Shown here piece after piece: positions 14,011-21,570 of a stretch of DNA of 27,615 nucleotides. The notes beneath the pieces are model-generated. The model saw nothing but the letters and a program-made list of their open reading frames with translations, was not told the DNA's origin and ran no database searches. Source of the DNA: a virus; the IMG/VR virus record IMGVR_UViG_3300042388_000159, positions 1-27,615 of that record. One strand, written 5' to 3'. Positions within the stretch are counted from its first letter, which is position 1, and each line of letters begins with the position of its first letter. The translations under genes and the position numbers were made by a program.

Positions 14011-14056
14011 CCCAGTACCTATAGTGAGGAACTGGGGCGCGGTTGTCTCCCTATAA
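14011..14056 (-). promoter_or_regulatory. Two T7-promoter-like initiation cores with an overlapping hairpin
   Basis: In the gap before the connector gene the minus strand reads TTATAGGGAGACAAC at 14056-14042 and CTCACTATAGG at 14028-14018. Both match the -5 to +10 region or the -11 to +3 region of class III T7 promoters, but the upstream AT-rich specificity part is missing. The second core sits inside an inverted repeat with CCCAGT/ACTGGG arms (14011-14016 and 14031-14036) plus a CCT/AGG inner stem. A promoter for a phage polymerase, a bacterial -10 element or chance are all possible. Confidence 0.35.
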
Positions 14057-14059
14057 GAA

Positions 14060-14431
14060 CTACGCGGTGTAGAGGTAACCCAGGTCTTCGAGATGATCGG
14101 CGAGATCAGTGGGGACCTTGTACTTCACACCGGCCTGAAACGAGTAGTCGTTTCCGTAGCCCCAGGTCATCATCTCGATGTCGGCGACCAGGCGCACGAT
14201 TCGGGTGTTGTCCGCGAGATCGACGTCGCCGACCTCCACGATCTCGTCCACGACCGTCGTGGGCGCGTCCACCTTTGGGTCGCGCACCTCGTTCTTGATT
14301 GCCACAGCCTCTGCCGCAGCAATTGTGGACAACTCTTCCTGACGAGCCGCCAACTCGTCAGCGTTCTTCTTGATGGCCCGAGAGCGTGCCACGCCTGTGG
14401 CATCGGTGGGCTTGGGACGGGAAATGGCCAC
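14060..14431 (-). CDS. Conserved head protein candidate downstream of the capsid gene
   Basis: A 123-residue protein starting at GTG 14431, with AAGGAG upstream at a longer than usual spacing of about 13 bases. An in-frame TGA three codons upstream rules out longer forms. Residues 1-50 are helical and charged (ATGVARSRAIKKNADELAAR). Residues about 75-123 form a compact segment: RIVRLVADIEMMTWGYGND, then FQAGVKYKVPTDLADHLEDL and GYLYTA. The pattern 'V..DI.MM..GYGN...F..G.KYKVP...A..L...GY' is familiar from small phage proteins encoded just after capsid genes, perhaps a head completion or decoration protein. That is recall rather than a search. Function is unproven. Confidence 0.62.
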   Translation of the reverse strand: MAISRPKPTDATGVARSRAIKKNADELAARQEELSTIAAAEAVAIKNEVRDPKVDAPTTVVDEIVEVGDVDLADNTRIVRLVADIEMMTWGYGNDYSFQAGVKYKVPTDLADHLEDLGYLYTA

Positions 14432-14462
14432 GGTGATTCATTCTCCTTGTTCGTAGGTCGAA

Positions 14463-14499
14463 GGGGACGGGAGCAGCCTTGTGAGCCGCTCCCGCCCCC
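14463..14499 (-). terminator. Strong 15-bp stem-loop just after the major capsid gene
   Basis: On the minus strand the arms GGGGGCGGGAGCGGC and GCTGCTCCCGTCCCC pair over 15 positions with two G-U wobbles, around a loop of about seven bases. The same two positions would be A-C mismatches in plus-strand RNA, so the structure is stronger in the direction of gene transcription. It begins 18 bases after the capsid stop. No T-run follows, so it may be an attenuator or mRNA-stabilising element rather than a classic intrinsic terminator. Confidence 0.6.
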
Positions 14500-14516
14500 G
14501 ATAGTGCTGTTTGAAA

Positions 14517-15548
14517 CTAGTTGGTGAGGACCTTGTTGATAGCGATGTCGGTGATGATGCCCTGACCCCAGATGCCGTACCACGCAATGGCGTGCTCGCG
14601 GCCGAAGTCAAGAACGCCGCCGTCGCGCAACTCAACCGGGAGGCTGATGGCGTGACCGAAAGCGTTGTCACCGATCATGATCGCCTCGTAGACGTTCGAA
14701 CCCGCGGTAGCGGTATTGTCAAACGTCGACTCCCACGGAGCCTTGCCGCCCTTGGCGAGGCCGTTGCGGACCTGCGTCGTCTCAATAAACACGACGTCGT
14801 AGAGACGGCCGATCTCACCGAGCATGAAGTTGCCGGGGGCGGCGTACTTCGTGACCTCGATGAACTCGGGAACGTCGCGCAGACGACGTGACTGGTGCGG
14901 GTGCACGAAGCAGACGTAGGTCTCGCCCAGACGCGGGATGTTTCGGGAGGCCAGGGTCTCGACCGAGTCCTTGACAGCCGCGGTCGTGAGGTAGAAGTCA
15001 CCCGAGACACCGGTGACACCGGCCTTGGTGCCGACCGTACCTGCGTTGTACCAGTCGTTGACGCCCGAGACGCCGGAGCGGTCGTAGCCATAGATCTGGC
15101 TTGTGGCGCCACCGAGGGTGTCACGCGACTGGTTGTCGAGGTACTGCGCCATGTTGCGACCGAGGAGACGCGAGGCCGAGGCCATGACGTCGTCGAAGGA
15201 CGCGTTGAGCAGCAACTCCGAGACAGCAACGGCGTAGCCGTGCTCGGCGACGGTGATCTGGATCTGCTCCGCCGTGAGGGCGCGCGTGGTCATACGCACA
15301 CCTTCAGTCAGCGGAGTGTTCTCCGGCTGAAGGTTGATGTAGCGCAGGAAGTTGATCTGCAGACCGGGCGCAACTCCGAGTTCCGTCTTCTTGACGGCAA
15401 ACTGCTCGAAGCGCAGGATGGGCATGGCCTGGAAGAGGATTTCCTTCGACCAGATGACCTGGATGGCCTGCGTCAACTGGCTGTTGGTGCCAGAGTACGC
15501 GGTGGGGGCAGCGGCAAGATTGCCGGTGCCGGTAAGAGCGCTAGCCAT
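14517..15548 (-). CDS. Major capsid protein, N4-gp56 family
   Basis: A 343-residue capsid protein. Landmarks in order: LTQAIQVIWSKEILFQAMPI (25-44), PGLQINFLRYINL (61-73), TPLTEGVRMTTRALTAEQIQ (78-97), ITVAEHGYAVAVSELLLNAS (98-117), LLGRNMAQYLDNQSRDTLGG (128-147), TYVCFVHPHQSRRLRD (about 215-230) and FMLGEIGRLYDVVFIETTQV (about 241-262). Established knowledge: this order (a ‘lteG..p' strand, a 'v.qyG..v..s' strand, a 'vHP....dlr' helix and a 'geiG...d..fiet' strand) defines the N4-gp56 HK97-fold capsid proteins. ATG 15548 follows AAAGGACTAGCGA. It lies directly after the scaffold-like gene. It forms the icosahedral shell that packages the DNA. Confidence 0.93.
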   Translation of the reverse strand: MASALTGTGNLAAAPTAYSGTNSQLTQAIQVIWSKEILFQAMPILRFEQFAVKKTELGVAPGLQINFLRYINLQPENTPLTEGVRMTTRALTAEQIQITVAEHGYAVAVSELLLNASFDDVMASASRLLGRNMAQYLDNQSRDTLGGATSQIYGYDRSGVSGVNDWYNAGTVGTKAGVTGVSGDFYLTTAAVKDSVETLASRNIPRLGETYVCFVHPHQSRRLRDVPEFIEVTKYAAPGNFMLGEIGRLYDVVFIETTQVRNGLAKGGKAPWESTFDNTATAGSNVYEAIMIGDNAFGHAISLPVELRDGGVLDFGREHAIAWYGIWGQGIITDIAINKVLTN

Positions 15549-15586
15549 TCGCTAGTCCTTTCGTAAACGATGGTTTGGGAATTGAA

Positions 15587-16378
15587 CTAGCCGAACAGTC
15601 CACGTCCTCGGCTGGAAGCGCTATCACCAAGCAGCCTTTGTCGGTTCTTCATGTAGTCGGCCATCGACATTCCCCGAATGTCATCGGGGGTATACATACG
15701 GTTGTCCGGGTCGGTATCCAGTGGTCCGGCTGCAGGTGCCGTCACGCGGCTACCTGCCATGTCTCGGCGAGCAGACTGCATGGCCTGCTGCGCCGATTCC
15801 AGGATACGCTCAGAGCGCTCCCGAAGACTGTTAATGCTTGCGTCAATCTCCTCAAGTGAGGATCCGTCAACCAAGTCCAGAAGTTCGGGGATGATCGCAT
15901 CCCGCTCCTGCTCGACGCGCTGCTGACGGTACGACTGCAGTTCCTGGAATCGCTTCTCGGTTTCAAGAAGCGCGAACGCGCGCTCGCGCTCCAGCCTTTC
16001 GGCCTCCAACTGCGCAGTGAACTCCTGCTCCTTCTTAGAGAGAAGGTCGCGGACCTCCATCTCCTCCTCAGCCTTGCGGCGAGCCTCGGCCTCAGCCTGG
16101 GCAACTGCGGAGGCCTCCTCGACCTCGCGCTGCTCCTTTTCGCGCTTAAGGGCGGAAATCTCTTCCTTCATGCGCTCCAACTGTGGGTAAACCTTCGACT
16201 TCTCCTGTTCGCGGACGCGTGCAAGATCCTCGGCGGTGAAAACCTCGAACTCAGGGGAGTTTGTGGTGGGAGCAACTGTCTCGACCACCACGGCACTTGC
16301 GGTATTGACGGCAGTGGGCTCCGGCGCGTTGCCAACAGCCTCCGTAGCACCGTCTTGGAACGTCTGGTCTACTGACAT
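15587..16378 (-). CDS. Capsid assembly scaffolding protein
   Basis: A 263-residue acidic, highly charged protein beginning MSVDQTFQDGATEAVG at ATG 16378, with AAGGA about ten bases upstream. An in-frame TTG at 16429 would add 17 residues. Residues about 45-165 are a long predicted coiled coil rich in Glu, Lys, Arg and Gln (LARVREQEKSKVYPQLERMK, later RKAEEEMEVRDLLSKKEQEF). The C-terminal part (DPDNRMYTPDDIRGMSMADY, later MKNRQRLLGDSASSRGRGLF) looks like a capsid-interacting tail. Scaffolding proteins are usually helical, charged, and encoded between portal and capsid genes, which is exactly this position. It should guide procapsid assembly and then leave. No protease domain is visible. Confidence 0.82.
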   Translation of the reverse strand: MSVDQTFQDGATEAVGNAPEPTAVNTASAVVVETVAPTTNSPEFEVFTAEDLARVREQEKSKVYPQLERMKEEISALKREKEQREVEEASAVAQAEAEARRKAEEEMEVRDLLSKKEQEFTAQLEAERLERERAFALLETEKRFQELQSYRQQRVEQERDAIIPELLDLVDGSSLEEIDASINSLRERSERILESAQQAMQSARRDMAGSRVTAPAAGPLDTDPDNRMYTPDDIRGMSMADYMKNRQRLLGDSASSRGRGLFG

Positions 16379-16434
16379 ATTAGTAACATCCTTTGGCTTG
16401 TCGTCCGTGTGCCCGTAGGCGTGACTCAACTGAT

Positions 16435-16488
16435 TGCACGACGTACGTGCACTTAGGTACAGACAACATCAGGCGAAATGTGTTGTCT
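16435..16488. promoter_or_regulatory. Two adjacent perfect inverted repeats between portal and scaffold genes
   Basis: The 129-base gap between the portal stop and the scaffold start holds two perfect dyads: TGCACG/CGTGCA around ACGTA (16435-16451) and AGACAACA/TGTTGTCT around a 12-base loop (16461-16488). Neither is followed by a T-run on the minus strand. They could be RNA hairpins that control scaffold expression, mRNA processing sites, or binding sites for a dimeric regulator. Confidence 0.5.
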
Positions 16489-16507
16489 CGGTAAAGTGTC
16501 GGAGGAT

Positions 16508-18226
16508 TTAGGAGTCAGGGTCAGTGGCGCGGTGCTGGGGGATCTTGGTCCCGTAGGTGTCCACCACCAACTGCTCGCGGATCTGCTGCTCACCAACCAA
16601 CTCGCCGAGGGTGCTGGAGTCCGGCATTCCGTCTGCGGGAATCCCGTCGCCGATGACGTTTCCGTCTCCAGTCATCATGGGATCCAAAGGAGTTGCCATC
16701 CCGTCAGGCCCGGGCATCATGCCCGTAAGGTCCATGATCTGCTTACTGAGTTCAGTCTTCAGTAGAGTCAAAGAGGCCTCGGCTTTTGCATCTTCCATGA
16801 GTTCAGAACGAATCTCGGCCAACTTCTCCTCAGGGAACTCCTCGCCGAGGGTCCTCAGCGCGCCTTCCTTACTTTCCAGACCCATGCCCATCTTCATGGA
16901 GACCTCATTGAGGACAACCAGTTGGTCCAGCGGCAGCGGCGGCGGGAAATGCGTGAAGGTCGTATACGTGATCGGATCCTGTGGGTTCAGCACGTCCAAC
17001 TGAGTGGGCTTAATCGGCCCGTTACGGGTCGGGTCGTAGACGAGCAGTTCCGGCTCTTTGATTGCAATCGTGAGCAGAACCAGTTCGTTGATCTTCTGTA
17101 CTCCGGTCCCATACTGGGCTGTCTTCTGGGAGTACCGGTTCATGAGTGGCTGGTACTGGATGGAGAGCGCTACACCGGAAGTGTTTGAGATCGGCTGCAC
17201 CTGGCCCAGAGCAGTCTCCGGGATACCCATGATTTCGTGCATCGAACGCTTGAGCACCTCCAGGTACTCAAGGGCTCCCTTTACCCCGTTCCCGCCGCCC
17301 TCCAGGTTGAAGACCTGTGAGTCCTTGGGAAGGCCACCCCACACCTTCTTGGGGCCCTTCTCCAACTGCGATGCCTTGGCACCCACGATGACGGTTACGG
17401 GAGCAGCGTGGTAGTTGATGATGTCGGCGACATCGGTAGCGATCTCGTTGTACTGCCGATTGATAGCGATGATGTCGTGGGCGTCTGATAGCCCCCACGG
17501 AGATCCTGACACCGGAATGTTTGGGATATGGACGACCGGAATAGTCCCCAGGGGGTTAGGTCGGGAGTCGATCAACTCGTCGTTGATGTACTCCTCGATG
17601 GAGTCGTCGGTAAGGATTTCGGTGTACGTGAAGACCTGACGAGTTCCCTCAAGGCTCGTTCCCCAGTACCGGTACTTCAATTTGAAACGGAGCAGTCGAT
17701 CTCGGTCGTGAGGATGGAACTCCGGAAAGCAGAACGACGCATTGAGCGGAAGAATCCTGACGCGGCCGGGATGGCGACGACCTGCGGAGTCCACCCACGG
17801 TTCTTCGTAGGCGACCTTGACGAAGCAGTCTCCAGATACGGCGCCCTGCTGGCCCATCTCCAGAAGGATCTTCTCTTTGTCATTGTCTTGCTGCCAGACC
17901 CGCTCAAGGATGTCGGGAATGAGAGCCTCAGTCGCCTTGGGAGACCGGAAGGAAATGCCGCGACCGAACGTGAACCGGTTGAGGTAGTCGACCATGGTGC
18001 GGTAGTAGTTCAAGACCACCTGAGGCTCACCGGCCTCACGCTTGTACGCGTAGTGATGGCCCAGGTACATCGCCCAGTTCAGCGAGTAGCGATTCAGGCG
18101 TGGGCCGTGTACCTCGAATTCCTCGTCAGCCAGTTCGACGAGTCCCAGGGGACTGATCGAGATCGTGAGGTCAGACGATGCCGCCCGGTACGAGGGAGGT
18201 GAGAAATCTACAGTGCCGAGCGCCAC
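16508..18226 (-). CDS. Portal protein
   Basis: A 572-residue protein starting at GTG 18226 behind AAGGAGTCTAC. It shows the portal layout: an N-terminal part with NYYRTMVDYLNRFTFGRGIS (73-92), a 'GDCFVKVAYEEPWVDSAGR' strand (132-150), a linker with VVHIPNIPVSGSPWGLSDAH (231-250), a core helix (DIIAINRQYNEIATDVADII), then HEIMGIPETALGQVQPISNT (about 330-349) and SGVALSIQYQPLMNRYSQKT, the typical 'G.p...lG......SG.Al...y.pl' region of portals. The C-terminal part is acidic and methionine/proline-rich. It forms the dodecameric ring at one vertex through which the terminase loads DNA and to which the connector attaches. It sits between terminase and scaffold, as expected. Confidence 0.9.
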   Translation of the reverse strand: MALGTVDFSPPSYRAASSDLTISISPLGLVELADEEFEVHGPRLNRYSLNWAMYLGHHYAYKREAGEPQVVLNYYRTMVDYLNRFTFGRGISFRSPKATEALIPDILERVWQQDNDKEKILLEMGQQGAVSGDCFVKVAYEEPWVDSAGRRHPGRVRILPLNASFCFPEFHPHDRDRLLRFKLKYRYWGTSLEGTRQVFTYTEILTDDSIEEYINDELIDSRPNPLGTIPVVHIPNIPVSGSPWGLSDAHDIIAINRQYNEIATDVADIINYHAAPVTVIVGAKASQLEKGPKKVWGGLPKDSQVFNLEGGGNGVKGALEYLEVLKRSMHEIMGIPETALGQVQPISNTSGVALSIQYQPLMNRYSQKTAQYGTGVQKINELVLLTIAIKEPELLVYDPTRNGPIKPTQLDVLNPQDPITYTTFTHFPPPLPLDQLVVLNEVSMKMGMGLESKEGALRTLGEEFPEEKLAEIRSELMEDAKAEASLTLLKTELSKQIMDLTGMMPGPDGMATPLDPMMTGDGNVIGDGIPADGMPDSSTLGELVGEQQIREQLVVDTYGTKIPQHRATDPDS

Positions 18227-18265
18227 GTAGACTCCTTCTCACTCAAGACCGTCTGGTGCGCGAAG

Positions 18266-18502
18266 TCAGTCATCGTCGTCCTTGCGGGAAGTCTTCTTCG
18301 CGGTTTTGTTGCGGTCGCTGGCATCTTTGGCACGCTTCTTGGCGGCGGTTACCGACTTCGCGTCGGCGAACTGCCCTCCGTGATGGACGTACTGCTGATG
18401 TACCCAGCGCCCGGCCGGGATAGAAGGCCATTTGCGGAACTTGCCCTTCGCCTGAATGACAAGGCTGTTCCACAGACGCTGGTTAAGGGGAACCTGTGAC
18501 AT
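18266..18502 (-). CDS. Small basic protein, possibly DUF5872-like
   Basis: A 78-residue basic protein starting at ATG 18502, with GAGG about nine bases upstream. It contains KGKFRKWPSIPAGRWVHQQ then YVHHGGQF (20-46), followed by a lysine-rich tail ending in RKDDDD. The 'KWPS..A..WV...Y...GG.Y/F' pattern is like a short phage motif that I associate with DUF5872, but this is from memory and uncertain. The C-terminal charged tail is probably disordered. It lies between a 135-residue unknown protein and the portal gene. It could be a virion or a DNA-associated protein. The 70-base gap before it contains a small GTTCCG/CGGAAC dyad (18524-18544). Confidence 0.6.
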   Translation of the reverse strand: MSQVPLNQRLWNSLVIQAKGKFRKWPSIPAGRWVHQQYVHHGGQFADAKSVTAAKKRAKDASDRNKTAKKTSRKDDDD

Positions 18503-18572
18503 CAGCAGTACCTCGCATCGACTGTTCCGTAATCTTCTCGGAACCTATCCCGATTGCGGTGCTGTGTAAGCG

Positions 18573-18980
18573 CTAGTCCTCGACGACCGTCGGATTCAGA
18601 CGGTTGTACCGACCACCGCTCCGGACGTCCATCTCGAAGCGAAGTTCGCCCGCATTGGTGAACGCGCCATGAGCGAAGTTTCCGAGGAAGGTCGGGGCCT
18701 CGATCCAGGCCGCCGATCCGACGTGGGCACGCTGGGCCATCGTCTCTTCGGGGTACTTCTCGAAGACGTTTGCGTTGCGGTTGGGGCGACCCGGGGCAGA
18801 GATGTAGCCCTGCATCGCGCCCTTGGCGAACTCCGTGGGGACGTCGGTATCGGTTCCGACGCCCTCCTGGAAGCGCAGCGGCCCGCGCTCGCCGGGAGCA
18901 CCCGGGGAGAACTTGCGGTCGTACATCTGCGGCGCGCGCTCCGGGAACATGGGGGCGGGGCCGATGGTGGGAACGGACAT
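18573..18980 (-). CDS. Hypothetical protein in the head-gene block
   Basis: A 135-residue protein from ATG 18980 with TAGGAG five bases upstream. It is rich in proline, glycine and asparagine (PTIGPAPMFPERAPQMYDRK, later YISAPGRPNRNANVFEKYPE) with a C-terminal FLGNFAHGAFTNAGELRFEM segment. There is no membrane segment or recognisable catalytic motif. Extended, low-complexity sequence of this kind is common in small virion proteins that sit on other proteins. Its place among terminase, holin-like and portal genes suggests a head-related role, but I cannot name a family. It is flanked by a 30-base gap upstream and a 70-base gap downstream. Confidence 0.62.
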   Translation of the reverse strand: MSVPTIGPAPMFPERAPQMYDRKFSPGAPGERGPLRFQEGVGTDTDVPTEFAKGAMQGYISAPGRPNRNANVFEKYPEETMAQRAHVGSAAWIEAPTFLGNFAHGAFTNAGELRFEMDVRSGGRYNRLNPTVVED

Positions 18981-19010
18981 TCAGACTCCTAAGGTTGAGG
19001 TACCTCAGTC

Positions 19011-19367
19011 CTAATGCTGAGGCCTCTCGGGCGAGATGTCAGGATGAACGGCGTCCTCAACTTCTTTGGTCAGGACCCGCAGTTGCTGGATCTCCATTCG
19101 GAGTTCCTTGACGATCAGGTGTAGATCGCGGTTCTCATTACGGAGGGCCTCGATCTCTTGTCGGGCCTCTTCGAGTTCCTTACGAACCTCCGTAAGGACG
19201 TCCGCAATCGCGTCCACGGCCGCACCGGCGCTGTTGACGACGTTGGAGTGCACGTCTGACTTCTGCTTTGGGCGGGTCGTGAAGTAAGTGGCTAGCGCAG
19301 CAATGGGTGCTGCTAGCAGTCCTACCGCGGCAACAAGGAGCGACGTATCCACAGTAATGGTTTCCAT
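19011..19367 (-). CDS. Membrane-anchored coiled-coil protein (possible lysis accessory)
   Basis: A 118-residue protein starting at ATG 19367. Residues about 8-28 are a strong hydrophobic helix (SLLVAAVGLLAAPIAALATY), followed by the positive TTRPKQKSD, so the N-terminus is probably anchored in the membrane with the rest in the cytoplasm. Residues about 45-110 form a long acidic coiled coil (VRKELEEARQEIEALRNENR, then KELRMEIQQLRVLTKEVEDA). It lies 20 bases after the holin-like gene. A single-membrane-span protein next to a holin could be a second holin, an antiholin or a regulator. The coiled coil makes a tethering or oligomerising role plausible. Function is inferred from layout only. Confidence 0.68.
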   Translation of the reverse strand: METITVDTSLLVAAVGLLAAPIAALATYFTTRPKQKSDVHSNVVNSAGAAVDAIADVLTEVRKELEEARQEIEALRNENRDLHLIVKELRMEIQQLRVLTKEVEDAVHPDISPERPQH

Positions 19368-19387
19368 GGCGGGTACCTGAGGATCGA

Positions 19388-19606
19388 CTAGTCGGCGTTA
19401 ATGCCGAAGCGAGGGTCCTTAGGGTCGAGTGCCGAGATGATGATCGGAAGAACTGAGGCGATTCCTGCGGAGACCCATGTGCGAAGGTCCGTGGCGTCCA
19501 CCGAGAAGACGTCTGCGCCGTCTGCGAGAAACAGACCCAAAACGACAGCGAGGAAGACCTTGGCGTATGACCAGGCCATCCGGGCCCAAGGGGAATCAAG
19601 ACTCAT
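19388..19606 (-). CDS. Holin-like small membrane protein
   Basis: A 72-residue protein starting at ATG 19606 behind AGGAGGTTCGC, an excellent ribosome binding site. Two hydrophobic segments are visible, about 11-29 (MAWSYAKVFLAVVLGLFLAD) and about 43-59 (WVSAGIASVLPIIISAL), joined by a short acidic loop and followed by a charged tail (DPKDPRFGINAD). This size and two-helix topology is typical of actinobacteriophage holins, which make membrane lesions that let the endolysin reach the wall. It sits directly after the terminase gene and about 5 kb downstream of the endolysin in transcription order. A non-lytic membrane protein is the alternative. Confidence 0.75.
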   Translation of the reverse strand: MSLDSPWARMAWSYAKVFLAVVLGLFLADGADVFSVDATDLRTWVSAGIASVLPIIISALDPKDPRFGINAD

Positions 19607-19666
19607 GCGAACCTCCTGTCGGTTCCTCTATTGTCGAAGAGGTGCTACCGATGCGTCACTGCAAAC

Positions 19667-21274
19667 TCACGCAAAGAACGGGTTCTCCGAAACCTCTACG
19701 TTGGGAAGAGTCAGATCTGCAGTCAGGCTGCACGCAATGGCCAGTGAGTCCACGAAGTCGTCGTGTGCGTGTGCCTCGTCGGGGGCAGCCACCAACATGT
19801 TGGGACCTTTGAAGTTGACCTCAGCATCCGTCATCTGTTGGTAGAACCTCTTCCATGCGCGAAGGCGACGTGTCTTCGCGTGCGAAGGCCAGCCCACAAG
19901 GCGCCGCTGCATGAGTGCCTGAAGGTGTTTCCAACGTTTCGACTGCTCGCTGGGGCTTGACGTGAGAGAGATGACCTCGGCCCGCGGAAGAAGAATCTTT
20001 AGTCGCTGCGCGACCGCGTCGCCGACTCCGTTCGCGTCTACACCCACAGCCAGAATGTCGTAGTTGGATAGGAAGTTCGTGATTTGGAAGTACTGATCCT
20101 CCCAGTCATCTCCCTGTATCTCTAGCCAGTTAAGAACTCGGTGGTCGAAGTACCCAAACTCATCAGGGCGATCCCAGTCAACCCAGACAACGGTTACGAC
20201 CGTTGAGTCGGTCTTGCGAGCCGGGTCGATACCGACGACGACCGGGGACCTGAACCATGACTTCACGGTCTCCTGAGAGGTATCCCCGAGGTCATCCATG
20301 AGACTGGATGTGACGAACATGCCGCGTTCGAGAAGCCACTTGCAGTTGTAGGACATTTGGAACTCGTCTGAGTCCTCACCGATGCGGAGCATCTCCTTGC
20401 GGATGAACTTGGCGTAGTTCTCGTTGTACTTTGAGACGTCTCGCCAGTTCCATTCGAAGTGGTTCTGCCGCGCAGCCCTTCCAGTTTGACGGCGGCGGTT
20501 GAGTTGAATGGACCGGTAGAAGTTGTTCTTCGACGTGGTTGGTGTACCTGTTTTGACGAAAGTACCGGCGTAGTACGCCAGCATGGGCGCGATGGACTTG
20601 ACGACCACGAAGTCGTCGGCTTCCTGACACTCGTCGACCACCACCAGGTGGAAGGACTTTGACTCGATCTTGGCCCGAGGGTTCGCGGTCATCATCGTGA
20701 GGGTCGAGCCCGACTTCTTGAGGCGGATCGACTTGGTGACCCCGGGTACGCGCCCCGTTTCGTCATCGATCTCCGGATCACCCAGGATCTCCAAGGCTCT
20801 CTCGGAGGTCAGTCGCGTCACGGTACGGCCGAAGAGTGTCTCGGCCTGCCCCTCGGTTGGCGCGAAAAGGCCCACCCAGAATCCGTCCTTGAACTTGCCG
20901 AGAAGGTCCGGGTAGATCTGTGCCAGACGGGGCAGCAAGACCATGAGCGTGGCCACAGTGTTGGCGATGGTCTCGGACTTGCCGGACTGGCGGGCTGCGA
21001 GACCGGTGATCTCTTCTCCGTCCCCGATGATGACGGACTCGATGATGCGCCGGGAGAGTGGTTCTTGATAGGGGTGTAGAGAGTGCCCGACCAGGACCTC
21101 CATGAACTGCATCGTTCGATCGACCAGTTGGTCAACGAAGTCCTTGGACAGTTCGTCTAGAGCCTCCTCAGAGGACTCCTGGTCCAGGGTCTCTTCGAGG
21201 GCTTCGTCTTCGAGGTCGTTTGTCATATCCGTCCGGATGGTGGTCGAGGTGAAGGCCCTCCTAGCCTTCGCCAT
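19667..21274 (-). CDS. terL: Terminase large subunit
   Basis: The packaging motor: an ATPase that pumps DNA into the procapsid, plus a nuclease that cuts concatemers. With the start at ATG 21274 it is 535 residues. The ATPase has Walker A ITGLAARQSGKSETIA (89-104) and Walker B FHLVVVDECQEADD (208-221) with the catalytic Glu next to the Asp. The RNase H-like nuclease shows VVVGIDPARKTDSTVVTVV (345-363, D350), ILAVGVDANGVGDA (407-420, D412) and AHDDFVDSLAIA (503-514). All key acidic residues are present. ATG 21226 is another possible start (519 residues, with GGACGG upstream). The longer frame to 21397 overlaps the preceding gene and is unlikely. No clear small-terminase gene is recognised in this window. 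Confidence 0.95.
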   Translation of the reverse strand: MAKARRAFTSTTIRTDMTNDLEDEALEETLDQESSEEALDELSKDFVDQLVDRTMQFMEVLVGHSLHPYQEPLSRRIIESVIIGDGEEITGLAARQSGKSETIANTVATLMVLLPRLAQIYPDLLGKFKDGFWVGLFAPTEGQAETLFGRTVTRLTSERALEILGDPEIDDETGRVPGVTKSIRLKKSGSTLTMMTANPRAKIESKSFHLVVVDECQEADDFVVVKSIAPMLAYYAGTFVKTGTPTTSKNNFYRSIQLNRRRQTGRAARQNHFEWNWRDVSKYNENYAKFIRKEMLRIGEDSDEFQMSYNCKWLLERGMFVTSSLMDDLGDTSQETVKSWFRSPVVVGIDPARKTDSTVVTVVWVDWDRPDEFGYFDHRVLNWLEIQGDDWEDQYFQITNFLSNYDILAVGVDANGVGDAVAQRLKILLPRAEVISLTSSPSEQSKRWKHLQALMQRRLVGWPSHAKTRRLRAWKRFYQQMTDAEVNFKGPNMLVAAPDEAHAHDDFVDSLAIACSLTADLTLPNVEVSENPFFA

Positions 21275-21297
21275 CCGGGCGGGACTGTCAGTACAAA

Positions 21298-21570
21298 CTA
21301 CCGGCCTAGCGCGCCGTACACCTGGCTGTGGGCGACTCCGTAGACCTTGGAAATCGAAACCGGGCTGAGATGTCCAACCTTGTTGAGGACCCGCCACTCA
21401 TCGGTTCGGGACTCGGTAGGCGTGGCCACCGGCTCTTCCATGCACCACGACGAGCAGTAGACTTTGTTTCGGAGCGCTACCAGCCCGTCTGTCCAACCGA
21501 TGGTCCTGCGGCAAGAGGCGCATCTGACGCCTAGCGGTTGCGGGGCCCGATTCGGCTTGGCGGTACCCAC
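21298..21570 (-). CDS. Small zinc-binding protein with possible DNA-binding C-terminus
   Basis: A 90-residue protein. I choose GTG 21570 because it overlaps the previous stop as TAGTG. Longer in-frame starts would overlap the neighbour further. Residues 1-45 contain a four-cysteine group: CASCRRTIGW, then VYCSSWCMEE, in C-x2-C...C-x3-C spacing, which suggests a small zinc finger. The C-terminal third (RVLNKVGHLSPVSISKVYGV, then AHSQVYGALGR) resembles a helix-turn-helix of the kind found in small terminases and regulators. A DNA-binding role near the terminase gene is plausible. I would not call it the small terminase without a structure or family search. Confidence 0.65.
   Translation of the reverse strand: MGTAKPNRAPQPLGVRCASCRRTIGWTDGLVALRNKVYCSSWCMEEPVATPTESRTDEWRVLNKVGHLSPVSISKVYGVAHSQVYGALGR

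Noticed and set aside
14895-15566. Plus-strand ORF of 223 residues
   Set aside because: It is antisense to the major capsid gene, which is certain; no start signal and no recognisable protein features.
18524-18544. GTTCCG/CGGAAC dyad as a terminator
   Set aside because: Only six base pairs with a nine-base loop and no T-run on either strand; it is too weak to call.
19625-19642. CCTCT/AGAGG dyad after the terminase gene
   Set aside because: Five base pairs only; likely to occur by chance in a window of this size.
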